Under the pieces are notes generated by a model, which made no database searches, was not told the origin of the DNA, and saw nothing but the letters and a program-made list of their open reading frames with translations. Below, piece by piece: positions 56,212 through 64,000 of a DNA stretch of 64,000 nucleotides; positions within the stretch are counted from its first letter, which is position 1, and each line of letters opens with the position of its first letter. The stretch is from CAVYXZ01 sp963772595. GTDB taxonomy: Bacteria > Chloroflexota > Anaerolineae > Aggregatilineales > Phototrophicaceae. The stretch covers positions 372,001 through 436,000 of the forward strand of contig CAVYXZ010000007.1 of assembly GCA_963772595.1 (NCBI GenBank), read 5' to 3'. Made by a program: the position numbers and the translations under genes.

Positions 56212-57228
56212 ATGAAACAATCTGCGGTACGAATTGAGCAAGTCGCCGAACAGGCCGGGGTCTCCCCCACCGCCGTTTCCTTCGCGTTTAATTACCCGGA
56301 TCGCCTGAACGCCAAAACTGTCAAACGTATCCTGGACGTCGCCGACGCGCTGGGCTATGTGCCCAATCCCTATGCCCGTGCCCTGCTGGCGAAATCGCTG
56401 GGGGTGATCGGCATTCTCACACCGCAAACCCTGCGTTCGGTCTTCATCAATCCCTTTTTCGCCAACTTCTACGAAGGCGTAGGCCGCATCTGCGAGGAAA
56501 GTCAGCTTTCACTGCTCACGCTCTCGCCGGTGGCCGGGTCGCTGGGCGAAACGGTCGCTAAAGTCCCGGTCGATGGTCTGATCGTCGTCGGCCTCAGCGA
56601 AGATCACGAAGAAGTCGAACTGCTGCGCCGCCGCAATATCCCCTACGTCATCGTGGACGGCGACACCCGCGATGGCCTGAGCGTCAATATTGAAGACGAG
56701 AACGGCGCATGGCAGGCCGCGGACTATCTGCTCAGTCACGGGCATCGCAAGATCGCCTGCCTGATCTTCGAGCCGGATTACTTCAACTTGAATGGCTCCT
56801 ATGGGGTTGGGCAGCGGCGGCTGAAGGGCTACCAGCGTGCCTTCGCCGATCACGGCGTCCCCTGGGATAAACGCCGCGTGATCCCTACCCCGGCCAGCAC
56901 CCAGGGCGGCGCGGAAACCTTGCAGAAGCTCTGGGCCAGGGCCAACAAGCCGTCGGCGATTCTGGCGATTGCCGATGTGATCGCTATTGGCGTGCTGCTG
57001 GCTGCCGCCCAATTGGGCATTCGCGTGCCTGATGACCTGGCCGTCATTGGTTTCGATAACATCAGCCAGGCGCTCTGGACTCAACCACCGCTGACGACCA
57101 TTCACCAACCGATCATCGAGAAAGGCGAACTGGCCGCCCGCTTGCTGCTGGCCCTGATCGCCGACGAGATCCCGGAGCAAAAGAATTACGTCTTACCCGC
57201 TGAACTCATCGTTCGAAAATCGGTCTAG
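56212..57228 (+). CDS. LacI-family transcriptional regulator (pectin-oligomer operon)
   Basis: The helix-turn-helix reads VRIEQVAEQAGVSPTAVSFAFNYPDRLNAKTVKRIL with hinge YVPNPYARALLAKS. The effector domain has VDGLIVVGLSEDHEE, VNIEDENGAWQAADYLLSHGHRKIACL and VIGFDNISQALWTQPPLTTIHQP. ATG 56212 is used because a strong promoter and operator occupy the DNA before it. It is followed by an SBP and two permeases and preceded by two PL22 genes, so the inducer is probably an oligogalacturonide or a product of it. Confidence 0.9.
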   Translation: MKQSAVRIEQVAEQAGVSPTAVSFAFNYPDRLNAKTVKRILDVADALGYVPNPYARALLAKSLGVIGILTPQTLRSVFINPFFANFYEGVGRICEESQLSLLTLSPVAGSLGETVAKVPVDGLIVVGLSEDHEEVELLRRRNIPYVIVDGDTRDGLSVNIEDENGAWQAADYLLSHGHRKIACLIFEPDYFNLNGSYGVGQRRLKGYQRAFADHGVPWDKRRVIPTPASTQGGAETLQKLWARANKPSAILAIADVIAIGVLLAAAQLGIRVPDDLAVIGFDNISQALWTQPPLTTIHQPIIEKGELAARLLLALIADEIPEQKNYVLPAELIVRKSV

Positions 57229-57245
57229 AATACTTAAGGAGGTGA

Positions 57246-57314
57246 ATGGGACGAAAACGTATTTCGTTCGATAAGATATGGACAATTTACCTAGTGCAAG
57301 GAGTTTGTCGATGA
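57246..57314 (+). CDS. Possible 22-residue leader peptide
   Basis: MGRKRISFDKIWTIYLVQGV plus two residues, preceded by AAGGAGGTG, with its stop overlapping the SBP start (ATGA). The ribosome site is close to the ATG (three bases after GGAGG), which weakens the case. If translated, it would couple to the SBP gene. Confidence 0.3.
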   Translation: MGRKRISFDKIWTIYLVQGVCR

Positions 57315-58547
57315 AAACCAGTAAGTATTTCTTTAGCTGTCTGCTCGTTCTGCTCATCGCCCTCAGCGGCTTGCAGATCGTAGCCGCGCAGGACGGCCCG
57401 GCCCTGGTGATGTGGAGCCAGGACGGTGAGGATAACAACGCGATCTTCGCCGACCTCTTCACCCAGTGGGCCGCCGACAACATGCCCGGCGCGACCCTGG
57501 AGGTCCAGAGCATTGAAACCGAAGAACTGCGCAACCAACTGCTGACGGCGGGTCTCGCCGGTTCTGGCCTGCCGGATCTCGTCCTCGGCCCCAACGACCC
57601 CATCGGCGTGTTCGTCGATGCTGGCCTGCTGCGCCCGCTGGATGACGATTTCGATCTGTCGGTTTATAACGGCACACTGGCTGCCGCACAGCTTGGCGGC
57701 CAGACTTACGGTATCCCGATCAACAGCGGCAATCACCTGATGCTCATGTACAACAAGAGCCTGGTCGATTCCGCGCCGGAAACCTGGGACGACCTGATTT
57801 CGGTCGCCAAAGGCTTCACCGGTGACGTGCAGGGCTTCGCCTACAATCTGAACGAACCCTTCTGGTTCCTGCCCTTCGTGGGTGGTTTCGGCGGTCAGGT
57901 CTTCGATGCCGACGGCAACTTCGTCATGGATACCCAGGCCTGGACGGATGCTTACCAGTTCGTGCATGACCTGAAGTACGTCGATGGCGTCGTGCCCAGC
58001 GAATGCGATTACGACTGCGCTGACGGTCTGTTCAAAGAAGGCAACGTCGCCATGATCCTCAACGGTGACTGGTCAATCGGCACCTACCTGGATACCGAGC
58101 AGTCTCCTGCGCTTGGGCCGGATAACCTGGGTATTGCGCCCTGGCCGCTGCTGCCTGATGGTGGCCGCCCGACCCCTTACACCTCCGGTAAGTTCATCAG
58201 CATTCCGGTCACAGTTGAAGGCGACAATCTGGATGCAGCGATTGCCTTCACGACCTGGCTGTCCACCGACACCGACGCGATCCTGGCCCACGCTATCGGC
58301 ACGGGACGTCTCCCGGCCCTGACCTCGGCCTATGATCTGCCGGAAGTGGCCGACGACCCGATCCTGGCCGCATCGGCTGCGGCGCTGGCAACCGGCATCG
58401 GGATGCCCGCGAACATCGAACTGCGCTGCATGTGGGATGCTGTCCGGCCTTCACTGGAAGGCGTCGAGTTGGGATTCGCTGAGCGCTGCGGATGCTACAA
58501 CGGAAGCTCAGGACGCGGCGGAATCCTGCGTCCAGGACCTGGGCTAA
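57311..58547 (+). CDS. Sugar ABC transporter substrate-binding protein (pectin-oligomer operon, one frameshift)
   Basis: Solute-binding protein family 1 with signal peptide MKTSKYFFSCLLVLLIALSG and cleavage near VAAQD. The mature part begins PALVMWSQDGEDNN and has LPDLVLGPNDPIGVFVDAGLL, PFVGGFGGQVFDADGNFV, LFKEGNVAMILNGDW and ATGIGMPANIELRCMWDAVRP. Near 58480 the frame changes; dropping one base gives FADAADATTEAQDAAESCVQDLG and the stop at 58545-58547, a normal end, whereas the long frame runs into intergenic repeat DNA to 58678. AAGGAG lies before ATG 57311. Ligand inferred from the neighbouring PL22 genes. Confidence 0.85.
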
Positions 58548-58566
58548 GCCATCAATCGGATCAATG

Positions 58567-58593
58567 GGTGGGGTACACAGCATGTGCCCCACC
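58567..58593. repeat. Hairpin GGTGGGG...CCCCACC between SBP and permease genes
   Basis: Arms GGTGGGG (58567-58573) and CCCCACC (58587-58593) also pair further inside (ACA/TGT). In such operons a hairpin at this point often protects the SBP message and lowers permease expression. Confidence 0.6.
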
Positions 58594-58618
58594 TGTTCTG
58601 ATGCCCTCATCGGGGCTG

Positions 58619-58656
58619 TGTAGGGGCAACGCTTCACTCAACGAGATATCCCTACA
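58619..58656. repeat. TGTAGGG...CCCTACA inverted repeat
   Basis: Seven-base arms at 58619-58625 and 58650-58656. The same TGTAGGG/CCCTACA ends flank the paired hairpins at 60939-61012, suggesting one dispersed repeat family. Confidence 0.5.
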
Positions 58657-58700
58657 GTCAACCGGGATCGAAGGATGATTAATCTTGAGGAGGTGAAGCC

Positions 58701-59939
58701 ATGCTCGAAAATCTGCGGTCAGACGAGTCGCTCATGCGCCTGTTCCGTATACTACTGCTGGTGCTGGCAGCGGTGGTCCTGGTGCCGCTCATGCTCTCTG
58801 TGTGGATTTCAGGCAGCGCCAACGGTGTGATCGGCGGCCTGACGACCGACCGTGTCTGGGGGTCCCTGGGTGAGGTACTGCCTCTGGTCGTGGGCATGAT
58901 CGCCATCGTCATCGGCCTGCAATTCTTACTCTACAATTTTCTCACCCGTGTCGTAAAAACCCGGCTCGCCATGCCCCTGACCCTGGTCTCCCCGGCGGTC
59001 GTGGCACTGCTGATCTTCACGGTCTATCCCTTTTTTTTCAACATCCTGCTGTCTTTTTCAGACTTAAGAATCCGCACTTTTAACTGCTACAGCCCGGCGG
59101 CTATCGGCACCTGCCAGTTGGACCACCTCTACGGCGTCGATTATGCCGCCAAGAACTTCAGAGATGTCTTTGTCGATGTCGATGCCAACGGTCAGATCAC
59201 CGGCTGGGGACGTTTGCTGCGCACCGAAAATTCGACCTTCCCAACGCTCTTTATCCGCACGGTCATCTGGACGTTTCTCAATGTGGTCTTTCATTTCGGT
59301 GGCGGGCTGGGGCTGGCGCTGCTGCTGAACCAGAAAATTCGATTTAAGGGCCTGTACCGGTCGATCATCGTGATTCCCTGGGCCATCCCTCAAGTCATCG
59401 TGGCGCTGTCATGGAAGGGAGAATTTCACAGCCAGTTCGGCTTCATCAACGTGATGCTGACTCAACTGGGCATGGCACCCGTAAGCTGGCTGGATGACCC
59501 GACTTCCGCCTTCATCGCGGTGGTCTTCATCAACATCTGGCTCGGCATCCCCTTCTATATGGTGATCCTGCTGGGCGGGCTGCAAAGCCTCTCGCGCGAT
59601 TATTTTGAAGCCGCCGAGATCGACGGCGCGAACGGCTGGCAGCGCTTCCGTCATATCACGCTGCCGCTGCTGCGTCCCATCATCTCACCTGCGGTGACAC
59701 TCGACGTGATCTGGACCTTTAACCTGGTCAATATTATCTTTCTGGTCACCGGAGGTGGGCCGCGCGAAAGTACCGACATCCTGGTGACGGCCCTGTACAA
59801 CGCTGCGTTCGGCCCGGCAGCAACTCAGCGGCTTGGTTTTGCCGCCGCGTTCTCGATTGTATTGTTCGTGATCCTGTTCGCCTTTGCGGTCATCTGGCTG
59901 CGCGTCAGCGGTGGACTGAAGGAGGTCTACGAGTCATGA
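58701..59939 (+). CDS. Sugar ABC transporter permease, MalF type (pectin-oligomer operon)
   Basis: A 412-residue permease, longer than usual because of extra N-terminal helices (LLLVLAAVVLVPLMLSVWI and LPLVVGMIAIVIGLQFLLYNF) and a periplasmic loop of about 60 residues. The EAA loop is EAAEIDGANGWQRFRHITLPLLRP, and FLVTGGGP and LVTALYNAAF follow. AGGAGG is seven bases before the ATG. The stop overlaps the next start (ATGA). Confidence 0.9.
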   Translation: MLENLRSDESLMRLFRILLLVLAAVVLVPLMLSVWISGSANGVIGGLTTDRVWGSLGEVLPLVVGMIAIVIGLQFLLYNFLTRVVKTRLAMPLTLVSPAVVALLIFTVYPFFFNILLSFSDLRIRTFNCYSPAAIGTCQLDHLYGVDYAAKNFRDVFVDVDANGQITGWGRLLRTENSTFPTLFIRTVIWTFLNVVFHFGGGLGLALLLNQKIRFKGLYRSIIVIPWAIPQVIVALSWKGEFHSQFGFINVMLTQLGMAPVSWLDDPTSAFIAVVFINIWLGIPFYMVILLGGLQSLSRDYFEAAEIDGANGWQRFRHITLPLLRPIISPAVTLDVIWTFNLVNIIFLVTGGGPRESTDILVTALYNAAFGPAATQRLGFAAAFSIVLFVILFAFAVIWLRVSGGLKEVYES

Positions 59940-60925
59940 GTGCGATCTTACAACAGTCGATCCAGGACGTTCAACACGGGACCTTTGGTGAGCGTCTGCG
60001 TGTCGTGCGCTGGGGGCTGGCGATTCTGGTCGTCGTCATCGGTATCCTGCTGGCGATCATCAACGGCTTCAATATTTTCATCCTGGGGGCCGCGCTGCTG
60101 CTGGGCCTGCTGCTGTGGAAGCCCATACATGGCGTGCTGGTGTCCTACTGCATCTTCACCCTGTACCCGGTGCTGCGCGTGATCAGTATCTCGATTCGAC
60201 CGTCTAATTCGCTGCTCTCGCGTTCGCTGGAGTTGATTCCGGCGGGCGCTAACCTGGGCAGCTATCTCCAGTTGTTCGCCGAAGACGATTTTCTGTTGTG
60301 GATCTGGAACAGTCTGGTCATTACCGTGTGCGTGTCGCTCATCGGCGTGAGTATCGCCGCGACCAGCGCCTACGCCTTCAGCCGCTGGAACTTTCCGGGC
60401 CGCCGACCGGGCCTGATGTTCCTGTTGACGACCCAGATGATCCCAGCCGGGATGCTGCTGATCCCGATCTTCGTCATCGTCTCGCAGTTGAACCTGCGCA
60501 ACAACGTCATCGGCCTGATTCTGGCCTATGTGCCGACCGCGATCCCCTTCAGCATCTGGATCTTGAAAGGTTACTACGACACGATTCCGCCGGACCTGGA
60601 GGAGGCGGCGATGGTGGATGGCTCCAGCCGCCTGGAAGCCTTCTTCCGGGTGATCCTGCCGCTCTCGGTCCCGGCCCTGTCGATTGTCTTCCTGTTCAAC
60701 TTCCTGTCCTCGTGGAATGAGTACATCGTCGCCAACGTCATCATGCAGGCCAAGGCGAACTTCACCTGGCCGCTGGGCCTCAACGACCTGATCGGCAATT
60801 TCGTCAACGATTGGGGCAAGTACGCCGCCGGAGCGGTCATGGTGACGATCCCGGTCTTCGTCCTGTTCATGTGGCAGTCGAAGTACCTGATCTCCGGCCT
60901 GACCATCGGCAGCGTCAAGGGGTAA
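59936..60925 (+). CDS. Sugar ABC transporter permease, MalG type (pectin-oligomer operon)
   Basis: A 329-residue permease. Two extra hydrophobic segments precede the usual core, which has ATSAYAFSRWNFPGRR and the EAA loop EEAAMVDGSSRLEAFFRVILPLSVPAL. FLFNFLSSWNEYIVANVI is typical of MalG. Last gene of the operon; no ATPase gene follows, and paired palindromes end the unit. Confidence 0.9.
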   Translation: MSAILQQSIQDVQHGTFGERLRVVRWGLAILVVVIGILLAIINGFNIFILGAALLLGLLLWKPIHGVLVSYCIFTLYPVLRVISISIRPSNSLLSRSLELIPAGANLGSYLQLFAEDDFLLWIWNSLVITVCVSLIGVSIAATSAYAFSRWNFPGRRPGLMFLLTTQMIPAGMLLIPIFVIVSQLNLRNNVIGLILAYVPTAIPFSIWILKGYYDTIPPDLEEAAMVDGSSRLEAFFRVILPLSVPALSIVFLFNFLSSWNEYIVANVIMQAKANFTWPLGLNDLIGNFVNDWGKYAAGAVMVTIPVFVLFMWQSKYLISGLTIGSVKG

Positions 60926-60941
60926 ACCGGATTCGCGTGTA

Positions 60942-60963
60942 GGGACACGGCGCGTCGTGTCCC
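60942..60963. repeat. Palindrome GGGACACG...CGTGTCCC
   Basis: Perfect eight-base arms around six bases. It matches the hairpin at 11251-11270 closely. Confidence 0.7.
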
Positions 60964-60986
60964 GATTCACCTATGATACATAATAA

Positions 60987-61007
60987 GGGCACAGCGGTGC
61001 TGTGCCC
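60987..61007. repeat. Palindrome GGGCACAGC-GGT-GCTGTGCCC
   Basis: Perfect nine-base arms around three bases. Together with the preceding hairpin it lies between convergent genes, bounded by TGTAGGG and CCCTACA, and could act as a two-way transcription barrier. Confidence 0.7.
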
Positions 61008-61036
61008 CTACAGATTGCGTTTTGATAGGCTGAGAA

Positions 61037-64000
61037 TCAGCCGCCCACGCCGAACACCGGCACCTGCCCGAAGTCATCCGGCCCCAGGTCGCCGACCGGG
61101 TCCTGCGAGCTTGGATAATCGCTCAGCAGGCTTTCCTGAACGCCCGCCTCCGGGTAGATCACGTCCATGATGCGCGTGTGATTGCTATCGTCCGCGCCGC
61201 CGCCAATGAGCCACTGTGCCGCCTGCGGTGCGACCTCACGCACGCGCCAGACCCCCGCCACCGGGAAACCGTCCTGGCTGGCGATGACGACCGCGTAAGA
61301 CCAGTCCGCCGGATCACCGGGCAGGACGCTGCGCGGCACCTTCATCGTCACCGTACGCTGGCCGGGATTAACCGAGATATCCAACGTACCGTCGATCTCG
61401 ACCGGGCCATCTGTACCGGGGCGATAGAGTCCCGGCGTCCAGCCTTCGGCCCAGACGGCGACATCCCAGGCATGATCGGGCGGCAGCACAGCATTGCGTC
61501 CCGGCAGCAACAGACGTGCTCCGTTCGCCGGGCCATCCGTATCGACATAGACATCGACCGTCAACACACCCATGCCGTTGGGCGCGCCCCAACCGTTGGG
61601 CGGCGCAGCAGCCATCGTCACCTGGAAGGTCACGGTGTCGTCATCTGCCGCCACCGCGAAGTTGGTGGCATCGAACACGCCCTTCTGGAAGATCGCGTCC
61701 TGAGGATAGGTATAGCTCCCCGGCCCATGATCGTCCCCGGTCGGGTCCGGCTCGTTCAGCACCACGTTGGTCAGCTCGGCTTCCGGCAGAATGGCTTCGA
61801 CCGGCCCTGAGGCGGGCATCACGGCGACGTTGTGTTCGTTCTGGCTGGCAACCACGCGGAAGTAGAAGCGATCCCCGCCGGCTGCATCCGGCGCAATCGC
61901 GCTGAGCGGTATGGCGGCTTCCAGTTCGTTGTCGCCCGCTGCGTAATCGTCCAGCGTGGTTTTCTCTTTCCAGTTGCCGCGCCCATCCGCCTGTGAGAGC
62001 ACAAACTGTGGCGCGCCATCCACCAGCTTGAACTCAAGCAACCAATGCGCGCCAAAACCCAGGACCGGTTCGGCCCCTCGCTGTTCAAAGCGGGTATAGG
62101 CATTGCTGCTGGCATTACCCGGCACGTTCAGGTAGAGGCCCACCACACCGTCATCCGATTCCAGTCGGGCGTCAGGGGCTGCATCAAGACGGAGGTACAG
62201 ATTATCCGCATCAAATGTATAGTACAGTCCGTTTAGGAGACTACTATCGTCGCTCAAATCATAGTAGGCTGCGCCGCTCCACTCGTCGTCGCTCACCTGA
62301 CCATCCACCGTAATCTTGCCTGGCGTGGTCATTTCGCGGCTGGGCACTACCGGAGTTTGTGGAATGATGGGGACGTAGACGAAATCCGGGGCGTCCCGGC
62401 CAATCAAGCCGTAAATCTGCCGCAGATAATCGCGGAACTGCTGATCGAAGGTTTCATCCACGCCGGAATTCTGGTCCGCACCGTACCACCAGAACCAGTC
62501 CGAACCTTCAGCGATGTACATCAATTCCATCGCCTTGTTGAGCGTCTCCGGGTCGAGATCGCTGGCCGCCCGCTTGAGGGCGTTGCGCGTGTGCAGCAAA
62601 TCCTCCCAGGCCTGATTTTCTTCTGGCTCGCCGATCCAGGTGCTGAAGTCGTGGTTGATCCAGGAGCCGGGCCACAGGTTCTCAATCGGGCGCGGCGTGT
62701 CGGTCATCGCCAGATATTCGCTGGGCGTCACCGTGACGATGTTCTCGGCATCCGAGAGGTCCTGATACAGCGAGTTCAGGAATTCCTTGCCGTCATTATC
62801 GTAGTACTCCCAGGCGTTCTCGCCATCCAGCAGGATCGTCACCAGATTTGGTCCCTCGGAACCTTCGGCCTTCAACTCCGTCTGAATGTTGCCCAGACGC
62901 TGCATCAGGTCTGCCGCCGCTTCGTCGCCGGGCGTGTTGGAGTATTCAAAGCCGACCTTGTCGGAGATCACGTGGTCGCGGAAGAGAATCGCCACCTGAC
63001 CACCGCGCCCGCCGGTCACGGTGTAAGGCCGGTAGAGCGCGTCCGCCTGCTGGACCGTGTCATGGCTGTCGCGCGTGAAATCCTCCACGTCCGGCAGACT
63101 GCGCGCCAGCACCTCTTCGTCGGTGGCGATCCACTGGATCCCGGCATCAGCGATCATCTGGATCACTAACTGCGCGACCGAACCCTCCGCAGGCCACATG
63201 CCGCGCGGCGGGCGTCCGAAATGGTCCTCGTATAACTGCTTGCCCAACTCCACCTGGGCGATGGCATCCTGCCCGTAGATAAACTGGTCCGGCAGCGTGG
63301 CTGTCGGCATGGCGACCGCCGCCAGATTGCTATCGGCCAGCAGCGGCAGAATCGGGTGCGCAAAAGGCGTCATGGTCACTTCAATCTGACCGCTGTCCTG
63401 CAATTGCGCGTGATAGGGAATCACCTCTTTGATGATGCGCAGCGTCTCGTCGAAGATGGTCGTCTTGTCGGCCTCGGTGAAATCGCGCCCGCGTTCGGCC
63501 AGGTCTGCCAGCGGGGCCTGGGTCAGGTAATCCGGGTCCATCCAGGCCAGGTTAAACAGCACCTGTAAGTCGCGGAAATCCTGAGTCGTCCAGGCGTTGA
63601 TCGCGTCGTCCACGCCCAGCGCCGCGCGCGAATCGGACAGCTCCTGATAACGCGGGAAGCGGGCGATAATCTTGGCATTGGCGTCGAAGAAGCGTTCGAG
63701 GATGAAACGCTTGTCGTCATCGGTCAGCGACTCGGCGGGGATCTCGGTTTTCACCCAGTAGAGGTCTTTGGCCCCGGCGGCGAAATCGTCCAACTGGCGG
63801 ATCAGGCTGGGGGTGATATTGAAAGTCACGTGGACATCGGGGTACTTCGCCACCGTCTGAGCCATGTCCAGGTAGTCTTTGGTAGCGTGAACCCGCACCC
63901 AGGGCCGAATGTAGACGCCCGTGTCGGGGTCTTTATAGTAAACGGGCTGGTGCTGGTGCCAGATAATGGCGACATAGAGCGGGTTGTCTCCCTGCCCTTG
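61037..64000 (-). CDS. GH57 glycoside hydrolase with long C-terminal beta region (5' end outside window)
   Basis: The frame is open to the right edge, so the start is missing. At least 987 residues. The GH57 barrel begins with AIIWHQHQPVYYKDPDTG (motif 1), and has RGMWPAEGSVAQ with the probable nucleophile Glu, ILFRDHVISDKVGF with the acid/base Asp, and ILLDGENAWEYY. After a proline-rich joint (IIPQTPVVPSREM), a region with VDGQVSDDEW (DOMON/CBM9-like) is followed by a glucodextranase-C-like domain (DPTGDDHGPGSYTYPQDAIF). Family members act on alpha-glucans. The C-terminal domains suggest surface or secreted action, but the signal peptide would lie beyond the window. It converges with the permease operon. 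Confidence 0.88.
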   Translation of the reverse strand, partial: QGQGDNPLYVAIIWHQHQPVYYKDPDTGVYIRPWVRVHATKDYLDMAQTVAKYPDVHVTFNITPSLIRQLDDFAAGAKDLYWVKTEIPAESLTDDDKRFILERFFDANAKIIARFPRYQELSDSRAALGVDDAINAWTTQDFRDLQVLFNLAWMDPDYLTQAPLADLAERGRDFTEADKTTIFDETLRIIKEVIPYHAQLQDSGQIEVTMTPFAHPILPLLADSNLAAVAMPTATLPDQFIYGQDAIAQVELGKQLYEDHFGRPPRGMWPAEGSVAQLVIQMIADAGIQWIATDEEVLARSLPDVEDFTRDSHDTVQQADALYRPYTVTGGRGGQVAILFRDHVISDKVGFEYSNTPGDEAAADLMQRLGNIQTELKAEGSEGPNLVTILLDGENAWEYYDNDGKEFLNSLYQDLSDAENIVTVTPSEYLAMTDTPRPIENLWPGSWINHDFSTWIGEPEENQAWEDLLHTRNALKRAASDLDPETLNKAMELMYIAEGSDWFWWYGADQNSGVDETFDQQFRDYLRQIYGLIGRDAPDFVYVPIIPQTPVVPSREMTTPGKITVDGQVSDDEWSGAAYYDLSDDSSLLNGLYYTFDADNLYLRLDAAPDARLESDDGVVGLYLNVPGNASSNAYTRFEQRGAEPVLGFGAHWLLEFKLVDGAPQFVLSQADGRGNWKEKTTLDDYAAGDNELEAAIPLSAIAPDAAGGDRFYFRVVASQNEHNVAVMPASGPVEAILPEAELTNVVLNEPDPTGDDHGPGSYTYPQDAIFQKGVFDATNFAVAADDDTVTFQVTMAAAPPNGWGAPNGMGVLTVDVYVDTDGPANGARLLLPGRNAVLPPDHAWDVAVWAEGWTPGLYRPGTDGPVEIDGTLDISVNPGQRTVTMKVPRSVLPGDPADWSYAVVIASQDGFPVAGVWRVREVAPQAAQWLIGGGADDSNHTRIMDVIYPEAGVQESLLSDYPSSQDPVGDLGPDDFGQVPVFGVGG

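Overview
The window looks like part of a chromosome from a high-GC member of the Chloroflexota, most likely an Anaerolineae-type organism. This is an inference from the mix of genes: VWA/FHA and TIR/FHA proteins, a GH57 enzyme followed by a long beta-rich region, MalFG-type sugar importers without their own ATPase, LacI regulators, multi-sensor histidine kinases, ATP-dependent PEP carboxykinase, and short GC-rich palindromes between genes. No phylogenetic marker was searched. I see no insertion sequence, prophage, CRISPR array or rRNA. There are two tRNAs, Val(CAC) and Glu(CTC), each with a good sigma70 promoter and a following hairpin terminator.

Layout. 0.1-2.2 kb: an exported beta-propeller protein and a badly frameshifted membrane protein. 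2.2-11.2 kb: lipA, a TIR-FHA protein, a DnaB-like ATPase, the main sigma factor, a class IV (branched-chain) aminotransferase, an orphan LolD/MacB-type ATPase, a VWA-FHA protein and a phosphoribosyltransferase. 11.3-16.7 kb (minus strand): methyltransferase, sensor kinase, double GNAT, uronate-dehydrogenase-like SDR and a lipoprotein glycosidase. 16.7-23 kb: tRNA-Val, a MerR regulator with a textbook 19-bp-spacer operator, DoxX, an SLC13 permease and pckA. 23-28.7 kb: a LacI-controlled sugar importer with a GH32 beta-fructosidase. 28.7-35.5 kb: a four-gene signalling cluster ending in a receiver-Ser/Thr kinase fusion. 35.8-41 kb: a membrane protein, tRNA-Glu, a TPR protein and two transglutaminase-like proteins. 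41.3-46 kb: urease ureDABCFG without ureE. 46-64 kb: a nucleotidyltransferase pair, GH36 alpha-galactosidase, two alpha-helical predicted carbohydrate enzymes, a HAD phosphatase, two tandem PL22 oligogalacturonate lyases, a second LacI-SBP-MalF-MalG operon, and a GH57 enzyme that runs off the right edge.

How the genes fit together. Two regulated sugar-import modules (fructosides near 25 kb, probably pectin oligomers near 55 kb) both lack an ATPase, so a shared MsmK-type ATPase elsewhere is expected. Phospho-signalling is prominent: three histidine kinases, a CheY-like protein, a receiver-STK fusion and two FHA readers.

The main caveat is that at least nine genes are interrupted by about fourteen single-base frame changes. 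Many lie in or beside short homopolymers, while the flanking protein sequence is well preserved. This looks more like sequence error than gene decay. I give joined gene spans and mark the break points.
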